Positions 1 to 6,309 of a stretch of 8,602 nt of DNA are shown here, in pieces. Origin of the DNA: an uncultured Lachnospiraceae bacterium. GTDB taxonomy: Bacteria; Bacillota; Clostridia; Lachnospirales; Lachnospiraceae. The translations under genes were made by a program, and so were the position numbers. The notes beneath the pieces are model-generated. The model was not told where the DNA came from and did no database searches. It saw only the letters and a list, made by a program, of their open reading frames with translations. The DNA lies in contig CAJURT010000077.1 of the NCBI GenBank assembly GCA_910588875.1, forward strand, positions 1 to 8,602, given 5' to 3'. Positions within the stretch are counted from its first letter, which is position 1. The number at the start of each line of letters is the position of its first letter.

Positions 1-9
1 AGCTTTCAT
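1..9 (-). CDS. spoVT: Start of a gene cut by the left edge, probably spoVT (AbrB-family sporulation regulator)
   Basis: Only three codons (Met-Lys-Ala) are in the window, reading leftwards from an ATG at 9-7. They are preceded by a near-perfect Shine-Dalgarno (GGAGG at 23-19) with a 9-nt spacer, so a real gene starts here. Two points suggest spoVT. In Bacillus and many Clostridia the gene directly downstream of mfd on the same strand is spoVT, and SpoVT proteins usually begin Met-Lys-Ala-Thr-Gly. SpoVT is a transcription factor with an AbrB-type N-terminal DNA-binding domain that tunes forespore gene expression. Three residues cannot prove identity, so the assignment is inference from synteny; the existence of a start codon here is much safer than the name. 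Confidence 0.6.
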
Positions 10-18
10 AGAAAAATT

Positions 19-23
19 CCTCC
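19..23 (-). promoter_or_regulatory. Shine-Dalgarno of the left-edge gene (probable spoVT)
   Basis: GGAGG on the minus strand, 9 nt before the ATG at 9-7. It lies inside the right arm of a 9-bp inverted repeat (arms 82-90 and 14-22), so it could be masked in transcripts that contain both arms. Confidence 0.75.
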
Positions 24-49
24 ATTTTGCATTCTGACATTTACCTGTT

Positions 50-78
50 GTTTTAACTGTAAATGTAGTATCTGTCAA
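50..78 (-). promoter_or_regulatory. Sigma-A-type promoter for the left-edge gene
   Basis: Minus-strand TTGACA (78-73), a 17-bp spacer, then TAAAAC (55-50). The -35 is a perfect consensus and the spacer optimal; the -10 matches 4 of 6 positions of TATAAT. The predicted start of transcription near 43 gives a leader of about 34 nt ending at the strong Shine-Dalgarno. No terminator is visible between mfd and this promoter. Confidence 0.6.
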
Positions 79-94
79 ACAGAGGAATTTATAC
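66..94 (-). promoter_or_regulatory. Candidate forespore (sigma-G/F-like) promoter overlapping the sigma-A promoter
   Basis: Minus-strand GTATA (94-90), a 17-bp spacer, then GATACTA (72-66). This fits the Bacillus sigma-G consensus (-35 gHATR, -10 CATnhTA) at every position but the first base of the -10. spoVT in Bacillus subtilis is a sigma-G-dependent gene, so the signal sits where family knowledge would place one. The motifs are short and AT-rich, so a chance match remains possible. Confidence 0.4.
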
Positions 95-134
95 ACATAA
101 TTTTTTCATGTTAAGAATTGATCTAAAGGCACGG

Positions 135-3100
135 TCAGCTTTCTTCATTAACCAGATCTGTCATCTTTCCAATCAATTCGTTTGCCTTTTCCAGCATGGC
201 TTTACAATCCTTGTATGATTTTTTTCTTTCCACAAAATGGAAACAGGGCACTTCCCCCATCTGGAATTTCAGTTCCCCGCCATAGCCCTGCACCAGCTGA
301 GGGATCCCTGCCGTATCCAGCCTGGCATTCGGATACATGGTAAGCCGCACCTCCTGCCGGTTTACCTTTACCTCCGTCACGTATGCCCGGTGCGCCATGG
401 CCTTCAGCCTTGCCACCACCAGCAAATTTTCCACAGGCTTGGGGATATCTCCGAACCGGTCCATCAGTTCATCCTGCATATCCAGATGCTCTTCTTCGTT
501 CTCAATGCCGGAAATCCTTTTATAGATATCTAATTTCTGGTACTCATTCCGGATATAAGTGGAAGGGATATAAGCGTCAATATCGCACTCCACCACCGTC
601 TCAAATTCATCCTCCTGTGCCCGTTTCCCCTGCAATGCCTGCACGGCCTGGTTCAGCAGCTTGCAGTACAGGTCATATCCCACGGCTTCCATATGGCCAT
701 GCTGTTCTGCCCCCAGCACATTCCCGGCGCCGCGGATTTCTAAATCCCGCATCGCAATCTTGATGCCGGAGCCCAGTTCCGTGAATTCCCGGATTGCCTG
801 CAGCCGCTTCTCTGCCTCCTCCCGCAGAAGTTTATCCCTCTTATACATTAAAAATGCATAGGATGTCCGGTTGGAACGCCCTACGCGTCCCCGCAGCTGA
901 TATAACTGGGACAGGCCCATCCGGTCCGCATCATGGATAATCATGGTGTTGGCATTCGGGATGTCCAGCCCGGTCTCAATAATCGTGGTGGAGACCAGCA
1001 CATCAATCTCGCCGTTTACAAAATCAAACATGATCTTTTCCAGCTGCCGTTCCTGCATCTGCCCGTGGGCGTAAACCACCACCGCTTCCTTTGCCAGTTC
1101 CTGGATATGGGCTGCAATCTCCTCAATGCCTTTCACCCGGTTATAGACATAATACACCTGGCCGTTCCTGGCCAGTTCCCGGTTAATGGCCTCACGGACC
1201 ATCTCATCATTGTATTCCATCACATAAGTCTGGATCGGGAGCCGGTCAACCGGCGGCTCCTCCAGCACACTCATATCCCTAATCCCCACCAGGCTCATAT
1301 GCAATGTCCGGGGAATGGGCGTGGCCGTCAGGGTCAGCACATCCACGGTTTCCTTCAGCTTCTTGATCTTCTCCTTATGGGCCACCCCGAAACGCTGTTC
1401 CTCATCGATAATCAGCAAGCCCAGATCCTTAAATTTGACATCCTTGGACAGTACCCGGTGAGTGCCGATCACCACATCCACCAAGCCCTTCTGCAGGTCC
1501 GTAAGGGTTTTTTTGATCTGTGCCGGCGTGCGGAAACGGGACATCAAATCTACCCTCACCGGAAAATCTTTCATTCTCTGGAGAAAGGTATTGTAATGCT
1601 GTTGTGCCAGGATCGTCGTCGGTACCAGGTATACCACCTGTTTGCTTTCCTGCACTGCCTTAAATGCTGCCCGGAGAGCCACCTCCGTCTTCCCATATCC
1701 CACATCCCCGCAGATCAGCCGGTCCATGATCCTTTTGCTTTCCATGTCCCGCTTCGCAGCCTCAATGGCTTCCGCCTGGTCCTCTGTCTCTTCATAGGGG
1801 AACAATTCCTCAAATTCCTTCTGCCATACCGTGTCCGGACCATATTGGAAGCCGCTCGTCTGCTGCCTGGCAGCATATAGTTCCACCAAATCCCGGGCAA
1901 TCTCCTTCACAGCGCTTTTTACCCGGCTGCGGGTGCGGTTCCACTGCTCACCTCCCAGCTTGTTTAGCTTGGGAGCCTTGGCGTCAGCGCCTGCATACTT
2001 CTGGATGCCATCCAGCCGGGTCGCCGGCAGGTAAAGGTTCCCTCCGTCTGCATACTCTATCTTTAAGTAATCCTTGATCACCTTATCCCGCTCAATCTTT
2101 TCGATCCCACGGTAGATTCCCAGCCCATGGTCCTCATGCACCACATAGTCCCCGACAGAAAGTTCGGAAAAGCTTTGTATCCTCTGCCCCTCATAGGAAG
2201 CCTTTTTCCTTTTCCGCCTTTTCTTCTCCGTGCCGAACATATCGCCTTCTGTGATCACCACAAACTTTATCTGGGGGTATTCAAAGCCCCGGTGCAAATT
2301 TCCATAGACGCCCTGGATCTCCCCCGGCTGAACCTGGCGTTCCTCATTATCCGGACAGAATGCGCTCAGATTGTATTCCCGCAGATCACCCGCCAGGCGG
2401 CTGGCCCTCGTCCGGGATCCGGATAACAAAACCACCCGGTATTTTTCCCTCTTCCAACGCTGCAAATCTTTAATCAGCATCTCAAAGCTATTCTGATAGG
2501 AACTGACATTCTTCACACTCAGGCGGTACTGCCCATTCACCGTAAGCCCAGGCAATTTTTGCTCTAGGCCGGTCAGATAGAGCGTATTGCTTCTCTGCGC
2601 CTGTGCAAGCAATTCCTTTACACTATACAAGAGGTCCGTCTGGCCCGGCAGCAGATAACCCTTCTCTAACCGGTGTGACATGCTTTCCCGGAATTCCGTC
2701 TCCACCGCCTCCCCTCTTTCCCGCAGGCGTGGGGGCTCATCCAGGATAACCATACTGTCTTTCCCCTTAAAGTAATCAAGGAAGGATACCATTTCCCCGC
2801 AAAAATAGGAGAGGCAGGCATCCAGGCCGCTGACCTTCCAGCCTTCTTCAATTCCTTCCACCAATTCCTGCACAATCCCTTCCAGGCGGTGCGCCTCTTC
2901 CGTGCGCATCTGCCTTTGCAGGTTTTCTACCGATGCCCGGGCTTCCCTGCGGATCCGTTTTGCGCCTTCCTTCCTCTGCTCCTTTGTCAGCACAATCTCA
3001 GACGCCGGATAGATGCTAACCTCCTCAAGCTGCTCAATCGAACGCTGGCTCTCCAGATCAAAAATACGGATGGAATCCACATCGGTATCCCACAATTCGA

Positions 3101-3674
3101 TCCGCACCGGCTGTTCCATTGTCAGTGGAAAAATGTCCAGGATGCCGCCGCGGACCGAGAACTGCCCCATACCGTCCACCTGCCCGGTTCGCTCATAACC
3201 CATCTGTGCCAGACGTTCCTTCCATCCATCCAGATCCAGTTCCTGCCCAACCTTCACCACTGCCACCTGGTTTTCCAGCTGCTTTAACGGAAGCAGCCGG
3301 TCCATCAGCCCGTCCAGGGTCGTAACCACCACCCCGGATGCATCCTCCATCAGGTGGCACAACACCTGCAGACGCTGCCGTGCCATCAAATTTCCGTGGA
3401 TATCTGCGCTATAAAACAGCAAATCCTTTGCCGGATATAACCATACATCCTGCCGGAAACAGCCGAAATCCTCATAGATTTCCCTCGCCCGTGAATCATC
3501 ATAGGTCACAACCAGTTTCCAGGCTGCTTCCGGAAGCACCTCCTGCATCAGATGTACTTTCTGGGAGTCCATACAGCCGCTTACCTGAACCGGCCCCTTC
3601 TGCCGCTCCAGCTGCTGGTTCAATTCCTCATATTCAATCAGTTCTGCCAATGGATTGGCAAATACCCTGCTCAT
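135..3674 (-). CDS. mfd: Mfd, transcription-repair coupling factor (ATP-dependent DNA translocase)
   Basis: A full-length Mfd of 1179 residues, close to the usual 1150-1180. Mfd binds RNA polymerase stalled at DNA lesions, pushes it off by ATP-driven translocation, and recruits UvrA for nucleotide excision repair. Domains in order: a UvrB-like module (about 28-220, including the SVRGGILDIFP stretch); the RNA polymerase interaction domain (about 505-570, starting VGDYVVHEDHGLGIYRG); a RecG-like SF2 translocase with Walker A GDVGYGKTE (about 655-663), Walker B DEEQ (about 757) and TATPIPRT (about 785), then a second lobe ending QLRGRVGRS (about 930); and a C-terminal D7 domain (from about 1010). 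The ATG at 3674 has GGGAGG (3686-3681) at a 6-nt spacing. It lies 22 nt downstream of pth on the same strand, so the two are probably cotranscribed. All key ATPase motifs are intact. No hairpin terminator is visible after the stop, so read-through into the next gene is likely. Confidence 0.97.
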   Translation of the reverse strand: MSRVFANPLAELIEYEELNQQLERQKGPVQVSGCMDSQKVHLMQEVLPEAAWKLVVTYDDSRAREIYEDFGCFRQDVWLYPAKDLLFYSADIHGNLMARQRLQVLCHLMEDASGVVVTTLDGLMDRLLPLKQLENQVAVVKVGQELDLDGWKERLAQMGYERTGQVDGMGQFSVRGGILDIFPLTMEQPVRIELWDTDVDSIRIFDLESQRSIEQLEEVSIYPASEIVLTKEQRKEGAKRIRREARASVENLQRQMRTEEAHRLEGIVQELVEGIEEGWKVSGLDACLSYFCGEMVSFLDYFKGKDSMVILDEPPRLRERGEAVETEFRESMSHRLEKGYLLPGQTDLLYSVKELLAQAQRSNTLYLTGLEQKLPGLTVNGQYRLSVKNVSSYQNSFEMLIKDLQRWKREKYRVVLLSGSRTRASRLAGDLREYNLSAFCPDNEERQVQPGEIQGVYGNLHRGFEYPQIKFVVITEGDMFGTEKKRRKRKKASYEGQRIQSFSELSVGDYVVHEDHGLGIYRGIEKIERDKVIKDYLKIEYADGGNLYLPATRLDGIQKYAGADAKAPKLNKLGGEQWNRTRSRVKSAVKEIARDLVELYAARQQTSGFQYGPDTVWQKEFEELFPYEETEDQAEAIEAAKRDMESKRIMDRLICGDVGYGKTEVALRAAFKAVQESKQVVYLVPTTILAQQHYNTFLQRMKDFPVRVDLMSRFRTPAQIKKTLTDLQKGLVDVVIGTHRVLSKDVKFKDLGLLIIDEEQRFGVAHKEKIKKLKETVDVLTLTATPIPRTLHMSLVGIRDMSVLEEPPVDRLPIQTYVMEYNDEMVREAINRELARNGQVYYVYNRVKGIEEIAAHIQELAKEAVVVYAHGQMQERQLEKIMFDFVNGEIDVLVSTTIIETGLDIPNANTMIIHDADRMGLSQLYQLRGRVGRSNRTSYAFLMYKRDKLLREEAEKRLQAIREFTELGSGIKIAMRDLEIRGAGNVLGAEQHGHMEAVGYDLYCKLLNQAVQALQGKRAQEDEFETVVECDIDAYIPSTYIRNEYQKLDIYKRISGIENEEEHLDMQDELMDRFGDIPKPVENLLVVARLKAMAHRAYVTEVKVNRQEVRLTMYPNARLDTAGIPQLVQGYGGELKFQMGEVPCFHFVERKKSYKDCKAMLEKANELIGKMTDLVNEES

Positions 3675-3680
3675 GCCCCG

Positions 3681-3686
3681 CCTCCC
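3681..3686 (-). promoter_or_regulatory. Ribosome binding site of mfd
   Basis: GGGAGG on the minus strand, 6 nt before the mfd ATG, in the 22-nt gap after the pth stop codon. It supports the chosen start and independent initiation within a pth-mfd message. Confidence 0.7.
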
Positions 3687-3696
3687 TCTGCCTTTC

Positions 3697-4275
3697 CTAT
3701 TCTTCCGCTTTTTTCTTGGTGTTAAAATGGTTCATGGCCCTGTCCGCCCCGTCGCTGATCATCATTGCCACTGCCTGCGCCACTTCCCGGAATGCTTCCT
3801 CCATCAACTCCTGTTCTCCCTTGGAAAACCGGCTGAGCACATAGTCCTTCAAGTCCATGCGCGGCGGCTTCTCCCCCACTCCTACCTTAATCCGCGGGAA
3901 TTCCTGTGTCCCTAAATGGGCAATGATATTCTTGATTCCATTATGCCCTCCGGCGCTTCCTTTCAGCCGGATCCGCAGCTGCCCCGGGGGCAGGCTGATA
4001 TCATCATAGATAACGATCAGTTTCTCCGGCAGCGCCTTATAGTAATCCATCGCCGACCGCAGGCTTTCCCCGCTGAGGTTCATAAAAGTCTGGGGCTTTA
4101 CCAGCAGCACTTTCTGCCCCTCAATCACGCCTTTCCCGCAAAATGCCCGGTGCTTCCTCTCACTGACATCGATCCCATATCTGTCTGCCAGCTGGTCAAT
4201 CACTGCAAACCCAACGTTATGCCTCGTTTTATCATATTCCTTTGTGGGGTTCCCAAGTCCTGCAATAATATACAT
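3697..4275 (-). CDS. pth: Pth, peptidyl-tRNA hydrolase
   Basis: This 192-residue bacterial Pth (Escherichia coli: 194) cleaves the ester bond of peptidyl-tRNAs dropped by stalled ribosomes, releasing tRNA for reuse in the cytoplasm. Numbered from the chosen start, the family signature is complete: GLGNP with Asn9, then RHNVGF with the catalytic His19, the KPQTFMNLSG loop with its conserved Asn, the YDDISLPPG segment with the conserved Asp, and GSAGGHNGI with a further Asn. The ATG at 4275 starts exactly where the family normally starts. An in-frame ATG four codons upstream (4287, adding MAKS) is possible because the purine-rich GGGAAAGGA is ambiguously placed for either. A longer frame back to a GTG at 4353 runs through a hairpin and is unlikely. 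The gene lies just upstream of mfd, as in Bacillus (where pth is also called spoVC), and is served by its own promoter and a structured leader. Confidence 0.96.
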   Translation of the reverse strand: MYIIAGLGNPTKEYDKTRHNVGFAVIDQLADRYGIDVSERKHRAFCGKGVIEGQKVLLVKPQTFMNLSGESLRSAMDYYKALPEKLIVIYDDISLPPGQLRIRLKGSAGGHNGIKNIIAHLGTQEFPRIKVGVGEKPPRMDLKDYVLSRFSKGEQELMEEAFREVAQAVAMMISDGADRAMNHFNTKKKAEE

Positions 4276-4315
4276 GCTTTTTGCCATTCCTTTCCCGCAT
4301 CCGTATTTTCCACAC

Positions 4316-4368
4316 GCCAAAAGCGTTAGTTTCCATCTCAGGGGGATGGGCACTAACGTCGGTTTGGC
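4316..4368 (-). ncRNA. Structured leader element upstream of pth (53-nt imperfect hairpin)
   Basis: Three stacked stems close on one axis. P1 pairs GCCAAA with TTTGGC (4316-4321 with 4363-4368), P2 pairs CGTTAGT with ACTAACG (4324-4330 with 4352-4358), and P3 pairs CCATC with GATGG (4333-4337 with 4345-4349), leaving a 7-nt apical loop (4338-4344). An asymmetric internal loop separates P1 and P2, and a 2x2 loop separates P2 and P3. It lies between the predicted pth promoter and the pth start, so it would be in the 5' untranslated region of pth-mfd mRNA. No U-tract follows on either strand, so it is not an ordinary terminator. I do not recognise a riboswitch class. A dispersed palindromic repeat is the main alternative. 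Confidence 0.5.
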
Positions 4369-4392
4369 TCTGTTTCACTCTTCATTTGCTCT

Positions 4393-4421
4393 ATTTTAAC
4401 AGGTCAGAAAAATAATGTAAA
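4393..4421 (-). promoter_or_regulatory. Sigma-A-type promoter for the pth-mfd operon
   Basis: Minus-strand TTTACA (4421-4416), a 17-bp spacer, and TAAAAT (4398-4393). Each hexamer matches 5 of 6 consensus bases at optimal spacing. Transcription should begin near 4386, giving a leader of roughly 100-110 nt that contains the 4316-4368 hairpin before the pth start codon. Confidence 0.65.
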
Positions 4422-4447
4422 GGAGGAATTTTTGCGGGGGAAGTTCC

Positions 4448-4476
4448 TTGCATTTCCTATCCCCCTATGTTAAACT
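4448..4476 (+). promoter_or_regulatory. Sigma-A-type promoter for the FAD-dependent oxidoreductase gene
   Basis: TTGCAT (4448-4453), a 17-bp spacer, then TAAACT (4471-4476), giving a start of transcription near 4483 and a leader of about 35 nt. It is divergent from the pth promoter: the two -35 boxes are 26 bp apart. A 6-bp inverted repeat (GGGGGA at 4436-4441, TCCCCC at 4460-4465) brackets the -35 box. Confidence 0.5.
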
Positions 4477-4517
4477 TTTTTATGGCATGCATACTATTAA
4501 TAGAAAGAAGTGATTCC

Positions 4518-5921
4518 ATGAGCAATACTAATTTTGATGTCATTATCATCGGTGCCGGCCCTTCCGGTATCTTCTGTGCCTATGAACTGATAGAAAAACA
4601 TCCGGGCCTGAAAATCCTGATGGTCGAAAAAGGGCGCCGGATTGAAAAACGTGTCTGCCCCAAACGGACAACCAAAACCTGCGTGGGCTGTAAGCCTTGT
4701 TCCATCACCACCGGCTTCGCCGGGGCCGGCGCCTTCTCCGACGGCAAGCTTTCCCTGTCACCGGATGTGGGGGGCAACCTCCCGGAAATCTTAGGTTACG
4801 AAAAAACCCTGCAGCTGATCCAGGAATCGGACAATATCTATTTAAAGTTCGGTGCAGATACCGGTGTTTACGGCGTTGGACGGCAAAAGGAAATCGAGGA
4901 GATCCGGCGCAAAGCGATCCAGGCCAACCTGAAATTGATCGAATGTCCGATCCGCCACTTAGGGACAGAGGAAGGCTATAAAATTTATACCCGCCTTCAG
5001 GAACACCTCTTAAAACAAGGCGTCCATATGGAATTCAATACCATGGTCAAGAATATCCTCGTTGAAGACAATCAGGTAAAAGGTGTCATCACGGACAAGG
5101 ATGAGGCTTTTTATGCCCCTGAGGTTGTTGCTGCCATCGGGAGGGAAGGCTCTGACTGGTTCAGCCATATCTGCGGGGAACACGGCATTGAAACCCAGGT
5201 CGGCACGGTAGACATCGGCGTGCGGGTGGAGGTCCGGGATGAGGTAATGAAGTTCCTCAACGAGAATCTGTATGAGGCCAAGCTGGTTTACTATACCCCC
5301 ACCTTTGATGATAAAGTACGCACCTTCTGTACCAACCCTTCCGGTGAAGTGGCCACGGAATATTATGAGAACGGCCTGGCTGTAGTCAATGGCCATGCCT
5401 ACAAATCCAAGGAGTATAAAACCAGCAACACCAATTTTGCCCTGCTGGTCTCCAAGAACTTCACCAAGCCATTCAAAACCCCTATCGAATATGGGAAATA
5501 CATTGCCAGGCTCAGCAACATGCTCTGTGACGGCAAGATTATGGTGCAGACTTTTGGTGATTTCCAGCGGGGGCGCCGTACTACCGAGGAACGGCTTTGC
5601 CGCAATAACCTGATCCCCACCTTAAAGGATGCCGTCCCCGGAGACCTGTCCCTGGTTTTCCCCCACCGGATTATGGTGGATATCCAGGAAATGCTCCTTG
5701 CCCTGGATAAGGTCACGCCAGGGATTGCCAGTGACGAAACCCTCCTTTATGGTGTTGAAGTCAAATTTTATTCGAATAAGGTTGTGGTAAACCCTGAGTT
5801 TGAAACCAGCATCCAGGGGCTTCGGGCAATCGGGGACGGCGCTTCGGTTACCAGGGGGCTGCAGCAGGCCTCTGCAAACGGACTGTGTGTGGCACGCAGC
5901 ATTTTAACCCGTTTTTCATGA
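4518..5921 (+). CDS. FAD-dependent oxidoreductase of the COG2509 type, substrate unknown
   Basis: A 467-residue cytoplasmic flavoprotein with no signal peptide or membrane segment visible. The N-terminus is a Rossmann dinucleotide-binding fold: a hydrophobic beta strand followed by GAGPSG (residues 12-17), with an acidic residue ending the second strand (VEKG, Glu37). The C-terminus carries the second FAD contact, AIGDGASVTRG, followed by a helix, as in many flavoprotein dehydrogenases. Between them is the stretch GFAGAGAFSDGKL, which I associate with uncharacterised COG2509 FAD-dependent dehydrogenases. Cysteines 47, 55, 58 and 61 form a C-x7-C-x2-C-x2-C cluster just after the FAD-binding fold. 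The start was chosen at 4518 because an upstream in-frame ATG (4467) lies inside the predicted promoter; the Shine-Dalgarno is weak (a purine-rich stretch at 4502-4513). It stands alone, divergent from pth-mfd and ending at a strong terminator, so neighbours do not reveal the substrate. The family call is fairly firm; the reaction is unknown. Confidence 0.88.
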   Translation: MSNTNFDVIIIGAGPSGIFCAYELIEKHPGLKILMVEKGRRIEKRVCPKRTTKTCVGCKPCSITTGFAGAGAFSDGKLSLSPDVGGNLPEILGYEKTLQLIQESDNIYLKFGADTGVYGVGRQKEIEEIRRKAIQANLKLIECPIRHLGTEEGYKIYTRLQEHLLKQGVHMEFNTMVKNILVEDNQVKGVITDKDEAFYAPEVVAAIGREGSDWFSHICGEHGIETQVGTVDIGVRVEVRDEVMKFLNENLYEAKLVYYTPTFDDKVRTFCTNPSGEVATEYYENGLAVVNGHAYKSKEYKTSNTNFALLVSKNFTKPFKTPIEYGKYIARLSNMLCDGKIMVQTFGDFQRGRRTTEERLCRNNLIPTLKDAVPGDLSLVFPHRIMVDIQEMLLALDKVTPGIASDETLLYGVEVKFYSNKVVVNPEFETSIQGLRAIGDGASVTRGLQQASANGLCVARSILTRFS

Positions 5922-5944
5922 CTGATCTTCCCTGAAGGGCAGTC

Positions 5945-5984
5945 AAAAGCAGGGGGCGGCCTTCCGGCCTGCCCCCTGCTTTTT
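5945..5984. terminator. Bidirectional intrinsic terminator between converging genes
   Basis: AAAAGCAGGGGGC (5945-5957) pairs with GCCCCCTGCTTTT (5971-5983), extended by GGCC/GGCC (5958-5961 with 5966-5969) around a TTCC loop, with one bulged T at 5970. A T-run follows on the plus strand and an A-run precedes, so it can terminate both the plus-strand oxidoreductase gene and the minus-strand glgC-glgD-spoVG operon. A weaker hairpin (GACTG/CAGTC at 5920-5924 and 5940-5944, with CCC/GGG inside) sits directly before it and overlaps the oxidoreductase stop codon. Confidence 0.9.
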
Positions 5985-6012
5985 GTTAACCCTATTTCTC
6001 ACCGTTAGATCG

Positions 6013-6285
6013 TCACTCTCCCTGGCTTTCCAGCGCTGTAGTCTCATACTTGTTCAGAATCACACTCTGAATCATGTCTCGCGTCTCTGAGTTGATCGGA
6101 TGGGCGATATCCCGATATTCACCGTCTGCTGCCTTGCGGCTGGGCATGGCAATAAACATTCCCTTTTCCCCTTCAATTACTTTAATATCGTGGATTACGA
6201 ATTCATTGTCCAATGTGATCGAAACGATCGCCTTCATTTTTCCTTCTTTTTCAATCCTTCTCACTCTTACATCCGTTATCTGCAT
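6013..6285 (-). CDS. spoVG: SpoVG, sporulation/septation regulator
   Basis: A 90-residue protein that matches SpoVG along its whole length. It has the N-terminal ITDVRVRRI strand, VSITLDNEFVIHDIKVIEG in the middle, the near-invariant FIAMPSR segment, and the YRDIAHPI stretch before the C-terminal helix. SpoVG family members are small nucleic-acid-binding regulators; in Bacillus they affect asymmetric septation at sporulation, and in other Firmicutes capsule and virulence genes. The ATG at 6285 has AAAGGG at an 8-nt spacing. The gene follows glgD by 24 nt on the same strand, so it is probably the last gene of the glycogen operon. The Bacillus gene has a sigma-H promoter; I found no convincing sigma-H sequence in the end of glgD. 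Transcription should stop at the terminator 5984-5945. Confidence 0.96.
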   Translation of the reverse strand: MQITDVRVRRIEKEGKMKAIVSITLDNEFVIHDIKVIEGEKGMFIAMPSRKAADGEYRDIAHPINSETRDMIQSVILNKYETTALESQGE

Positions 6286-6309
6286 ATCAATAACCCTTTC
6301 CCTAGTACA

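Larger units (their letters stand above)
14..90 (-). repeat. Nested inverted repeats in the spoVT 5' region
   Basis: The outer repeat is 9 bp and perfect: AAATTCCTC at 14-22 and GAGGAATTT at 82-90 on the plus strand. The inner repeat is 8 bp and perfect: ACATTTAC at 37-44 and GTAAATGT at 59-66, with a further GTT/AAC pairing (47-49 with 55-57) inside its 14-nt loop. The outer repeat's right arm in RNA contains the Shine-Dalgarno. The inner repeat is centred on the sigma-A -10 box, so it could also be a DNA operator. Function is inferred; the complementarity is read directly. Confidence 0.55.

Noticed and set aside
95..134. Intrinsic terminator after mfd
   Set aside because: There are A/T runs but no GC stem beside them on the minus strand; read-through into the next gene is more likely.
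933..1880. Plus-strand open frame of 315 codons antisense to mfd
   Set aside because: It lies wholly inside the conserved translocase region of mfd, its product is His/Leu/Pro-rich as expected from the complement of a coding strand, and no Shine-Dalgarno or family resemblance was seen.
4276..4353. N-terminal extension of pth to a GTG at 4353
   Set aside because: The extra 26 residues have no counterpart in the family, run through the leader hairpin, and lack a ribosome binding site.
4419..4473. AAAGGAGG on the plus strand followed by TTG and a 13-codon open frame (possible leader peptide)
   Set aside because: The Shine-Dalgarno match is excellent, but the frame lies upstream of the predicted plus-strand transcription start and has a TTG start and no recognisable peptide; its complement is the start of the pth promoter, so chance is likelier.
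4467..4517. N-terminal extension of the FAD oxidoreductase to the ATG at 4467
   Set aside because: The extension overlaps the predicted -10 box and lies before the expected transcription start; the Rossmann fold begins right after the ATG at 4518.
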